NCBI GenBank assembly: GCA_045661225.1
Contig: JAZRFF010000011.1
Location: 1-52,433, forward strand
Origin: HGM04593 sp045661225
GTDB lineage: Bacteria; Bacteroidota; Bacteroidia; Bacteroidales; Bacteroidaceae
DNA length: 52,433 bases
Reading direction: 5' to 3'
The stretch's first letter is position 1; the number at the start of each line of letters is the position of its first letter. Positions 43,874-50,759 of this stretch are shown here, piece after piece. The notes under the pieces are model-generated. The model saw only the letters and a program-made list of their open reading frames with translations, searched no databases and had not been told where the DNA came from. The position numbers and the translations under genes are program-made.

Positions 43874-45046
43874 ATGAACTGCAGTGAAACATTCAAGCCT
43901 GTCGATAGTGAAATGGAATATGATTCGTCCTATTCCATTCCCGAACTTTATGCCGAAACATCTTCGGCTGTGTTGTATCGCGTGCGCAAGGCCGGAAAAT
44001 ATTTCATAATAAAGACTCCTAAGGATAATTCCGGCAAGTCGCTTGCTATGTTGCAGCGCGAATATGAATTGTCTATCGGGCTGCAGCACCCCAATGTGGT
44101 TAATGTTTTCACCTATGAGCCTTCCACGGTTGTGGGGCCGGGCATTGTTATGGAGTATGTCGATGGCCGCACTTTGGAGCAGTTCCTTGCAGAGAATCCT
44201 ACATTTGCGATGCGCTGCAGGGTTTTTGAACAGTTGTTGCAGGCAGTGGCGTATATACATCGCAGTGGTTTGGTGCATAATGATATTAAACCGCAAAATA
44301 TATTGATAACGCGTTCCGATAATGATGTCAAACTCATTGATTTCGGACTCTCCGACAACGATGCATATTATCTTGCGCGCACTATTGGCTGTACCAAGGC
44401 TTACGCTTCACCCGAATTGCTCGCAAGAGACAAGAAAATCGATGCACGCAGTGATATATATTCATTGGGTGCAGTGATGAAAGAGATTTTCGGTAACCGT
44501 TATTCGCGAATATCATTCCGATGCCTTAATTTACAAAAGGAAAAACGCTACGCCAACGCCGAAGAATTGTTGAGTGCGTTCAACCATCGTGGCCGCCCTC
44601 TTAAGGTTGCTATGGTATTGTTTGTGGCAATACTTGTATTGTTGCCGTTGGTTGGATATGTTGTTGCTTCCTTGACGGAACGTAGGCAGGTGGCAGAACG
44701 TGATACTATGATAATGCAGGTTGAAAAAGATATTGAAGTGTTTTATCAGATAGCAGTCGATTCAATAGCCGATGCTGTTTATTTTGAGTTCGCATGTAAC
44801 AATATCGTTTCGTTCTACGAAAAGATTGGTGAGTATCAAAAGGAGAAAATATCTCCGATAACCGACCCGGAACTGAGTACAATTGTATCGACTTCTTATA
44901 TGAATAAGCTTAATGCCTATCAGGAAAAGCTATGGCAGAGTGCCAATGCCTTACCCTCTTTTTGCCATTCCGGTTTGTCTGTGAATGAACGACTATACTG
45001 CGACAGCCTTGTATCGCGCCGTTTGCCGTATGTCCCTTATGAGTAG
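43874..45046 (+). CDS. Membrane Ser/Thr protein kinase (copy 2)
   Basis: A 390-residue protein. Residues about 22-235 form a eukaryotic-type kinase with all key residues: K47 (FIIKTP), catalytic loop HNDIKPQN (D137, K139, N142), DFG (156-158) and a YASPE-type APE. One membrane segment lies at about 241-262 (VAMVLFVAILVLLPLVGYVVA). The remaining 125 residues should be periplasmic and helical (RDTMIMQVEKDIEVFYQIAVDSIADAV region), with two cysteines. The open frame continues 34 codons upstream, but the start at 43874 lies behind the promoter and gives a normal kinase N-terminus. Compared with copy 1 the kinase and membrane parts are alike, and only the sensor part differs. Confidence 0.88.
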   Translation: MNCSETFKPVDSEMEYDSSYSIPELYAETSSAVLYRVRKAGKYFIIKTPKDNSGKSLAMLQREYELSIGLQHPNVVNVFTYEPSTVVGPGIVMEYVDGRTLEQFLAENPTFAMRCRVFEQLLQAVAYIHRSGLVHNDIKPQNILITRSDNDVKLIDFGLSDNDAYYLARTIGCTKAYASPELLARDKKIDARSDIYSLGAVMKEIFGNRYSRISFRCLNLQKEKRYANAEELLSAFNHRGRPLKVAMVLFVAILVLLPLVGYVVASLTERRQVAERDTMIMQVEKDIEVFYQIAVDSIADAVYFEFACNNIVSFYEKIGEYQKEKISPITDPELSTIVSTSYMNKLNAYQEKLWQSANALPSFCHSGLSVNERLYCDSLVSRRLPYVPYE

Positions 45047-45075
45047 ATGGAGAAATAACCTTTTTATCTCCATCT
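45045..45075 (+). terminator. Hairpin after the second kinase gene
   Basis: AGATGGAGA / TCTCCATCT with a 13-nt loop, overlapping the stop codon. The T-run behind it is weak. Confidence 0.45.
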
Positions 45076-45081
45076 CTTGTT

Positions 45082-45165
45082 TGGGACAAATTTACTTTTA
45101 TTCGGGACAATTTTTAGTTGTTTTGTCCTGTAAATTGAAGAAATAATATTATTTTTGTCCCGAAT
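45082..45165 (+). promoter_or_regulatory. Four GGGACAA-type boxes, possible operator
   Basis: TGGGACAAATTTA (45082), CGGGACAATTTTT (45103), and on the opposite strand TTTTGTCCTGTAAATT (45121) and ATTTTTGTCCCGAAT (45151). The outer copies form an inverted pair. They lie directly before the Fic gene, whose N-terminal winged helix could bind them. Confidence 0.5.
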
Positions 45166-45179
45166 GAATGTTTTATAAT

Positions 45180-46211
45180 ATGACAACTCAAGTAGAAATA
45201 TTGCAATTCCTGCATTATAATCCTCTATCAAGTAGGGCGGAAATTGCAGAGGCTTTGACAAATGCTCCCAACGAAAGAACCTTGAAGCGAATTATTGCCG
45301 ATTGTGTACAAAAAGGTTACATAATTGTAAAAGGTAAAGGAAAAGCAACCCGATACTCTTTATCTGCCCAGGCACACTTGATGATGCCGTTGAATATCGA
45401 TACATATTTTGCAAATGAAGTAGATGAACGCGTGGTTCAAGAATCATTCAACTTTCAATTGATTTGTGAGATTTTACCAAATGTCACTCTGTTTACAATA
45501 GAAGAAAAAGAAAGATTGAATGCAGCCCACAAACAGTTCTTGGCAAATATGAACACCTTGTCTGATGTTGAATATCGCAAAGAGATGGAACGCTTGGGTG
45601 TTGATTTGTCTTGGAAATCGTCACAGATTGAGGGTAACACATACTCTCTCCTTGAAACGGAGCGATTGCTGAAAGAGAAAGAGACTGCACAAGGAAAGAC
45701 AAAAGACGAGGCTGTGATGCTATTGAATCATAAGGATGCTTTGGAATTCATACTCAATTACCCAGATTATCTCAAAGAAGTATCAGTGAGAAGGATTGAG
45801 GATATTCATAGCATCTTGACGAAAGAATTGGGCGTTGGTGGTATCCGCAAAAGACGCGTAGGCATCACTGGAACTAATTATCGTCCTCTTGACAATGAGT
45901 TTCAGATTCGTGAGGCGTTGGAGGATGCTTGCCGATTGATTAACGGCAAAGAAGATGTTTTCGAGAAAGCACTGCTTGCCTTAGTGTTGTTGTCCTATAT
46001 ACAACCATTCACCGACGGAAACAAACGAACTGCAAGAATCAGCAGCAATGCAATTCTTATGGCATGGGGATATTGCCCTTTGTCATTCCGAACCGTTGAT
46101 TCTATCAATTACAAGAAGGCTATGTTAATGTTCTATGAGCAGAACAATATTGCAGCATTTAAACAAATCTTTATTGAACAGTACGAATTTGCAGTAAAGA
46201 ATTATTTTTGA
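45180..46211 (+). CDS. Fic-domain protein with N-terminal winged helix and altered catalytic motif
   Basis: A 343-residue protein (an ATG four codons upstream is also possible). Residues about 3-65 are a winged HTH (VEILQFLHYNPLSSRAEIAEAL...KGYIIVKGKGKATRYSLS). Then an inhibitory-helix motif SSQIEGN (S-x3-E-G/N) near residue 140, and the Fic core. The Fic motif reads QPFTDGNKR at about 275-283; the usual first residue is histidine, the general base for transferring AMP to a target. With glutamine the protein may be inactive or may act differently. The gene is alone and has possible operator boxes in front. Fic proteins with HTH domains are often self-regulated toxins or stress switches. Confidence 0.85.
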   Translation: MTTQVEILQFLHYNPLSSRAEIAEALTNAPNERTLKRIIADCVQKGYIIVKGKGKATRYSLSAQAHLMMPLNIDTYFANEVDERVVQESFNFQLICEILPNVTLFTIEEKERLNAAHKQFLANMNTLSDVEYRKEMERLGVDLSWKSSQIEGNTYSLLETERLLKEKETAQGKTKDEAVMLLNHKDALEFILNYPDYLKEVSVRRIEDIHSILTKELGVGGIRKRRVGITGTNYRPLDNEFQIREALEDACRLINGKEDVFEKALLALVLLSYIQPFTDGNKRTARISSNAILMAWGYCPLSFRTVDSINYKKAMLMFYEQNNIAAFKQIFIEQYEFAVKNYF

Positions 46212-46305
46212 GATAGTATATTATTAATTTTAGATAATTTGACAAAAATTGACAAGCTTCTGTTGCGTATTTAATGCTATTTTTGCAAAAAAGCAACAGA
46301 ACTCC

Positions 46306-46335
46306 TTGTTTGTAAGTTAAATTATATTACTTTCG
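46306..46335 (+). promoter_or_regulatory. Promoter of the candidate RNA
   Basis: TTG (46306-46308), 19 bp, TACTTTCG (46328-46335; one mismatch from TAnnTTTG). Confidence 0.5.
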
Positions 46336-46342
46336 CAAGTGA

Positions 46343-46549
46343 CATAACAAATAAACACGCGAGTGTTTGACATTCTCGCTGATGAACCTAGGAAATTCAT
46401 TAACGAAAAGAGAGTGCAAACCCTGTCGCAAGGTGGTGTATATACCCTTGGTATATTCATACTTTTAGCGTAGGCTGTTGCTTTTCTCTTTTTCAGGGTT
46501 TTCCTAGGACCTATCAGCTGAGACTAAGTAATTAGTCTGCGCTTTTTTT
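46343..46549 (+). ncRNA. Candidate structured RNA upstream of the nuclease gene
   Basis: About 205 nt. First a hairpin AAACAC-GCGA-GTGTTT, a GNRA-type tetraloop, near 46354-46369. Then a rod: GCTGAT (46378-46383) with ATCAGC (46513-46518), CCTAGGAAA (46387-46395) with TTTCCTAGG (46500-46508), and AACCCTG (46419-46425) with CAGGGTT (46494-46500; it shares one base with the stem before), capped by TATACC-CTT-GGTATA. The end is a terminator-like AGACTAA-GTAA-TTAGTCT followed by GCGCTTTTTTTG (to 46549). There is no gene in the stretch, and a fitting promoter lies in front. It could be a 6S-like RNA, a leader, or a partner of the next genes. Confidence 0.55.
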
Positions 46550-46582
46550 GTTGGTATATAGTGCATAAAACTATTAAATGTA

Positions 46583-47890
46583 ATGGTAAAGCCGGGAATT
46601 GTACTGAATAGGATGTATGTCGGAGATTATTTAACCTCTAATCTTGGACACGAGGTGATAAATCTCTTTAAGGCTGACAACGGCTGTCATTATGTCTACC
46701 TCAACTCAACGGGTAATTTTGCCAAAGAGCATAGTAACAAAATTGGCTATATGCTTTTTGTGAAGTATTACGACAAAGGTTTGGTTGAGGTTATCGGTAT
46801 GGCTGCGGGACTAGAAGAGGTGCCGGGCGCCGATATGCAACTTAATAGAGAACTAAAGTTTAATGGTGTAGATGAGGATATTTGGAAGTTGCAGAGGGAA
46901 TACATTGAGAATGCCGAAGGTGGTATATCATATGGCGGTGTGTCGATTTTGGACATTTTTTCCGATGCCGAGCAACAGAGTATCTTTTTAACCTATAAGG
47001 CTGAAAAAGTTTGTCGAATCAAGAGTTCTGTCCATAAATTTATTCGTTTTAGCAACGCCGAAGAGAATTGCGGTACTAATCTGCCGACAAACGAGGTCGT
47101 CCAATTAGTTGAACATAAACAGGCAAAAGCGTCATTGAAACAGTATATTTATCCATCGGATAGTGTGGATTATGAAAATCTGTATGCTCTATTCAACGAT
47201 CCTTCGATATGGGAAGATGATGTAGATAAGGTTGATACCGAGAGATTGGGAGTGGAGATTCAACGGAAAGTATCGATATTTGATATTTGTAAGATTCAAA
47301 ATGATGAAAATCGTTTCTCAAATGCTCTAGCCTATTTTATGGAGCGTCTTGATTATTACGAATTATGGAGGGACTTTTTCGCTATACATGGTGTAGAACT
47401 AAAAAAGGGCTTCGCTGTCAAAAGAGAGGTTTCTGCATATATTGAGGACGATGAGTGGGATCACAAAGAGAAACCGAGCGGTGGTCGAGTTGATTTGCTG
47501 ATTCGTGATGAGGATAATATTGTTGTTATCGAGAATAAGATTAAATCGGATATCAATACTATTGCAGCTGATGGTGATGATAGTACGCAATTGAACAGAT
47601 ATATGAATTATGTAGATTGGCTTGCTCAAACAAAGTACGACCATAAGCCTAACTGCTATTTCGCGATTCTTACACCTGCATACAACGTGCCAACTATCAG
47701 TGCCCTGTCATATAAGATAATCACTTATACAAACCTGTACGACTTTTTGAAAGAGAACCTGTTTAGGTTCTATAATGATGCAAACTTTGTTGCCTTCTTC
47801 GAGGCTATGAAACGACATACTTATAAGAATATAAACGATTATCTATATTACGAGATGCAAGATAAATTCTATCGTCGAATAAGGAGATAA
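46583..47890 (+). CDS. PD-(D/E)XK nuclease-family protein (435 aa)
   Basis: The C-terminal half (residues about 210-435) is a PDDEXK_4-type nuclease domain. The motif is visible as D304 in GGRVDLLIRD and E317-N-K319 in IVVIENKIKSD. The N-terminal part (residues about 10-70, DYLTSNLGHEVINLFKADNG) is a separate domain that I recognise only loosely from other bacterial proteins with nuclease or defence context. The motif suggests cleavage of DNA or RNA. It is followed by a small helical gene (gap 37 bp) and a GNAT-like gene (gap 11 bp), all in one direction, and preceded by the candidate RNA with its own terminator. I infer a defence or stress function. Confidence 0.78.
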   Translation: MVKPGIVLNRMYVGDYLTSNLGHEVINLFKADNGCHYVYLNSTGNFAKEHSNKIGYMLFVKYYDKGLVEVIGMAAGLEEVPGADMQLNRELKFNGVDEDIWKLQREYIENAEGGISYGGVSILDIFSDAEQQSIFLTYKAEKVCRIKSSVHKFIRFSNAEENCGTNLPTNEVVQLVEHKQAKASLKQYIYPSDSVDYENLYALFNDPSIWEDDVDKVDTERLGVEIQRKVSIFDICKIQNDENRFSNALAYFMERLDYYELWRDFFAIHGVELKKGFAVKREVSAYIEDDEWDHKEKPSGGRVDLLIRDEDNIVVIENKIKSDINTIAADGDDSTQLNRYMNYVDWLAQTKYDHKPNCYFAILTPAYNVPTISALSYKIITYTNLYDFLKENLFRFYNDANFVAFFEAMKRHTYKNINDYLYYEMQDKFYRRIRR

Positions 47891-47927
47891 CAATCAATAT
47901 TTATTAACTTTTAAACTTTTCACAATT

Positions 47928-48134
47928 ATGGGAATGAATCCTAAAACAAAAGCAGAGTGTGATCAGGCAATACTGACTCAACAAAAAGCTGTAACTTCTA
48001 AAATGACATACTACGAAAGTATGAAAGCACAGTATGGCTCTAACTCTCCAGCAGCAAAAAATGCTAAAATTGATTTGGCGAGGGAGAAAGGGAGACTTGC
48101 AGAGCTGAAAGCTCTTCGCAAGACCCTTAAATAA
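47928..48134 (+). CDS. Small helical protein (68 aa)
   Basis: A 68-residue protein, MGMNPKTKAECDQAILTQQK at its start, with long charged helices (AAKNAKIDLAREKGRLAELK) that suggest a helical hairpin. No signal or membrane segment. It lies between the nuclease and GNAT-like genes and is probably co-transcribed. Function unknown; a partner or inhibitor of the nuclease is possible, but only its place supports this. Confidence 0.65.
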   Translation: MGMNPKTKAECDQAILTQQKAVTSKMTYYESMKAQYGSNSPAAKNAKIDLAREKGRLAELKALRKTLK

Positions 48135-48145
48135 ATCTGAATGCA

Positions 48146-48649
48146 ATGTTTATTAGCGATTCTGTTATCAAATGGGAAGTGTACAATCAAGAGAAAATTT
48201 GTGCCAATTTCTCATTTGATGACTGGTCATTGATTGCAAGTGACATTAAGAACGATGAAGAATGGAAAGTCTTTGTAAATGAAAATAGTGAGTGGATTAG
48301 GTGTTACGTATTGCGTACCTGTTCTAGTAATAAGGAAATAGGCTTTATATATATATATAATGAGTATGGAAATTTTGATGTTGTCTCCATTCATGGTGGA
48401 GGATGGGAAAAATCAATAGTTTCCACTTTATTCTACTATCGTGGTATGATATTGATGCTTAGTCAACTATTGAATAAAGGACTAAAGGTTAGAACAACAG
48501 TCTCTACTGAGAATTTGCCAGCACTTCGTTTTATGCGTAGTTTGGGTTTTGTCCCTTACCGCTATACTGACACATCTGTTTATTTGTGGATTAACAAAAA
48601 AAGATTAAATGGTTGTAAGATATACAAACATTTTAAATGCCTTCTTTGA
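48146..48649 (+). CDS. GNAT-like acetyltransferase (167 aa)
   Basis: A 167-residue protein. The C-terminal pattern STENLPALRFMRSLGFVPYR is the typical end of the GNAT fold (acetyl-CoA dependent N-acetyltransferases); the preceding beta strand and helix (FDVVSIHGGGW, FYYRGMILMLSQLLNKGLKVR) fit too, but the acetyl-CoA loop (Q/RxxGxG/A) is not clear. The substrate is unknown. It is the third gene behind the nuclease and precedes a terminator at 48711-48743. Confidence 0.65.
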   Translation: MFISDSVIKWEVYNQEKICANFSFDDWSLIASDIKNDEEWKVFVNENSEWIRCYVLRTCSSNKEIGFIYIYNEYGNFDVVSIHGGGWEKSIVSTLFYYRGMILMLSQLLNKGLKVRTTVSTENLPALRFMRSLGFVPYRYTDTSVYLWINKKRLNGCKIYKHFKCLL

Positions 48650-48710
48650 GGACGAATTATATAAGTTTTATATTGGTGTCCGATAAAAGTTTTTTCAAAT
48701 AAATAAAATT

Positions 48711-48743
48711 AGGGCTGATTCCATTTGCTGGTTTCAGCCCTTT
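48711..48743 (+). terminator. Terminator after the GNAT-like gene
   Basis: AGGGCTGA (48711-48718) with TCAGCCCT (48734-48741), followed by TT and a T-rich stretch. Confidence 0.75.
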
Positions 48744-49030
48744 GTGGTTATTTTGGTTTTGCAACAAACTGTATAATAACCTATTTTGTTGAAAAAAATA
48801 TAGAATTGGAATAGTGTACTGTCTTATGTTAGATGTCGTGAATTGTGATTGACGACCTTATTTGCGACCACCCGAAAAGTGGTCGCTATTTGGTTGCACG
48901 AAATACCTCATAAAGGTCAATATAAGTCCATCTGTGGCTTCCGGAGACGGAATAAGGTTGTTTGTGTATAAGATGGATTTGGAAGTCACAGAATTGTTAT
49001 AAACAACCTCTAATGCCAATCAGAAATATC
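48744..49030. other. Region without an intact gene; one hairpin
   Basis: A hairpin GCGACCAC-CCGAAAA-GTGGTCGC at 48864-48886. A 48-codon frame (48852-49002) ends VYKMDLEVTELL and may be the tail of a lost gene. No other feature was seen. Confidence 0.4.
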
Positions 49031-49039
49031 AACAAAAAA

Positions 49040-49065
49040 GAGAGCCGTTCATTTGAACGGCTCTC
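49040..49065 (-). terminator. Terminator of a decayed reverse-strand gene (copy 2)
   Basis: GAGAGCCGTTC / GAACGGCTCTC; on the reverse strand followed by TTTTTTGTT. Counterpart of 42722-42749. Confidence 0.75.
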
Positions 49066-49090
49066 CGTAAATCTATTGAGTTACAATAAA

Positions 49091-49192
49091 TTACTTAGAA
49101 AGTGCACCTGCGATATTCACTGCGATAGCTCAACTGTGTTGGGCATCATTATCTTTTTGGAGCACCAACCATTGGGGTTTGTTGCCTTTGGC
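49091..49192 (-). pseudogene. Decayed small secreted protein gene, tail only (copy 2)
   Basis: The reverse strand encodes GNKPQWLVLQKDNDAQHS, a stop, then AIAVNIAGALSK and stop. The same tail is found in the decayed gene at 42860. Only the last 33 or so codons remain, with one in-frame stop. Confidence 0.65.
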
Positions 49193-49257
49193 GAGTAATG
49201 GCTGCATTCGTTGTGAATGTAAGTGAACTTCCATTCACTCATTTGCACATTACTTGC
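49191..49257. repeat. Dispersed palindromic element, copy F (diverged)
   Basis: GCGAGTAATGGCTGCATTCG, a central AAGTGAACTTCC region, then CATTCACTCATTTGCACATTA; arms are imperfect inverted repeats. It matches copy E at 42797. Confidence 0.6.
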
Positions 49258-49300
49258 CCGATACCTCAGGAACCATCATCTGTGGCGTGTGCGGGAACCG

Positions 49301-49438
49301 ACGCACGAGCGAGCGCAAAAGAAGCTTGCTTATTTTGCCGAGCGAGAAGGAAGAAAACAAAGTTAACTGACGCACGAGTGAGTGCAAAAGAAGCTTGCTT
49401 ATTTTGCCGAGCGAGAAGGAGGAAAACCAAGTTAACTG
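49301..49438 (+). repeat. 69-bp tandem repeat, two copies, related to the dispersed element
   Basis: Copies 49301-49369 and 49370-49438 differ at about five positions. Each has CACGAGCGAG (or GTGAGTG), a central AAGAAGCTTGCTTATT and GCCGAGCGAG, the outline of the element at 12598. The length is a multiple of three, so the 124-codon frame across it stays open, but this does not show that it is a gene. Confidence 0.8.
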
Positions 49439-49475
49439 AGCGTCTGAGTGCATACGGCCCATTGTGTCGGTCATG

Positions 49476-49528
49476 TGGTCAGGTACTTAGGGTCGTTTGC
49501 ATTCAAACCGACCCTAAGTACCTGACCA
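49476..49528. repeat. 20-bp perfect inverted repeat (hairpin)
   Basis: TGGTCAGGTACTTAGGGTCG (49476-49495) and its exact reverse complement (49509-49528) with a 13-nt loop that can pair further (GTTTG/CAAAC). No T-run follows. Origin unknown; perhaps the remnant of an element end. Confidence 0.75.
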
Positions 49529-49792
49529 TCTTACCACTAAGAAGCCGGGTTTGCAGAAAAACCAGTCGATAATTATGTAAGTACTCGTACAGTGGGTGTG
49601 TCGTAATACAACCGAATCCCTTTTAAGTATCCAAACACAGTTCTTTTACCTTTCGTAACGTGTTCACAGCAGAATAGGGCATGTGATTGTATAATAAACA
49701 ATGTTGGACTAGGAAAATAAGTGTTAACTTTGCCGACACTGAGTTTACTTGTGATTCGTTTTGAAAGTCTTTATTTTATAAAATTAAATGCT

Positions 49793-50683
49793 ATGAAACA
49801 TCTATACATAATTGGCAATGGTTTTGACATTCATACAGGGATGGCTACAAAATACTCGGATTTTCGTAAATGGTTGGAAAATAATTATCCTTTTATTTAT
49901 GAAAATATGTATGCAACCTATGATATGGAAGGTGAATGGTGGAATGATTTTGAAGCGCAATTAGGCAGACTGGATATTAAAAGGTATGTTAAGAAATTTT
50001 CTCCTCCAATTAAAACATTTAATGAGGTGATAGCTGAAATTGAACAGCGAAAGGTTTTTGAAAATAAAGATAATATGCCAATCAATTTATATGGCGATGC
50101 TCCTTGCTCAAGACGACTTAAAGGTATGCTCGATGTATTGCAATATTGTTTTGAAAAATGGATTGAAAATTGTCAAAGTTCTATTTTCACACCTCAATAC
50201 ATCCATATAGATAAAGAAGACTCGTTTTTTATCAATTTTAATTATACGGATGTATTAGAGTGTTTGTATGAAATTCCTGAAGAAAGTGTCCTTCATGTTC
50301 ATGGTAGAGCTTCCAAGGGCGAACATTTGATATATGGTCATAGCTATCGATTTTGTGGGAATCTTGTGACCTATGATGAACAACAAGTAGACTTTGAATT
50401 GGGTTTATATTATAAAAACCCTTATGATTATATTTATAAGTATAACGATTTGAAAGAGATACTCGTGGATGTGAAATATGTACACATATATGGCTTCTCT
50501 TTTTCTGAAATAGATGAAGATTATATAGATTGGATTTGCAAAAATGTCCCTTTTGATTCTAAATGGGAAGTAAGTTGGTTTACTGATACTGATAAAAAAA
50601 GAATTGACAATTTTGTAATAAATTATATGGGTCTAAAAAAACGGTTACACATCATTAGGTTAGAAGATATAAATAAAAAATGA
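49793..50683 (+). CDS. AbiH-family abortive infection protein
   Basis: A 296-residue protein of the AbiH family, known from lactococcal phage abortive infection systems. The N-terminal motif KHLYIIGNGFDIHTGM and the middle motif FFINFNYTDVLE (about 140-152), with HVHGRA after it, are typical. The last part (VKYVHIYGFSFSEIDEDYIDW) also matches the family. The biochemical activity of AbiH is not known to me. The ATG at 49793 fits the family N-terminus; 24 upstream codons of the open frame are rejected. The gene is single, with repeats upstream and a shared terminator downstream. Confidence 0.88.
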   Translation: MKHLYIIGNGFDIHTGMATKYSDFRKWLENNYPFIYENMYATYDMEGEWWNDFEAQLGRLDIKRYVKKFSPPIKTFNEVIAEIEQRKVFENKDNMPINLYGDAPCSRRLKGMLDVLQYCFEKWIENCQSSIFTPQYIHIDKEDSFFINFNYTDVLECLYEIPEESVLHVHGRASKGEHLIYGHSYRFCGNLVTYDEQQVDFELGLYYKNPYDYIYKYNDLKEILVDVKYVHIYGFSFSEIDEDYIDWICKNVPFDSKWEVSWFTDTDKKRIDNFVINYMGLKKRLHIIRLEDINKK

Positions 50684-50711
50684 ACCACAGTAGCTATTAT
50701 GAGTATAAAAA

Positions 50712-50739
50712 CATTCCCCACGCAAAAGCGTAGGGAATG
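50712..50739. terminator. Bidirectional terminator
   Basis: CATTCCCCACGC, loop AAAA, GCGTAGGGAATG (one mismatch) between the convergent AbiH and lipoprotein genes. Confidence 0.7.
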
Positions 50740-50759
50740 GTAGTCATGTAAATGAATTT

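Noticed and set aside
46343..46549. Retron-type RNA
   Set aside because: The paired RNA before an effector gene recalls a retron, but there is no reverse transcriptase gene nearby.
49198..49572. 124-codon open frame over the 69-bp repeats
   Set aside because: It stays open because the repeat length is a multiple of three; it crosses an inverted repeat and a dispersed element and has no protein features.
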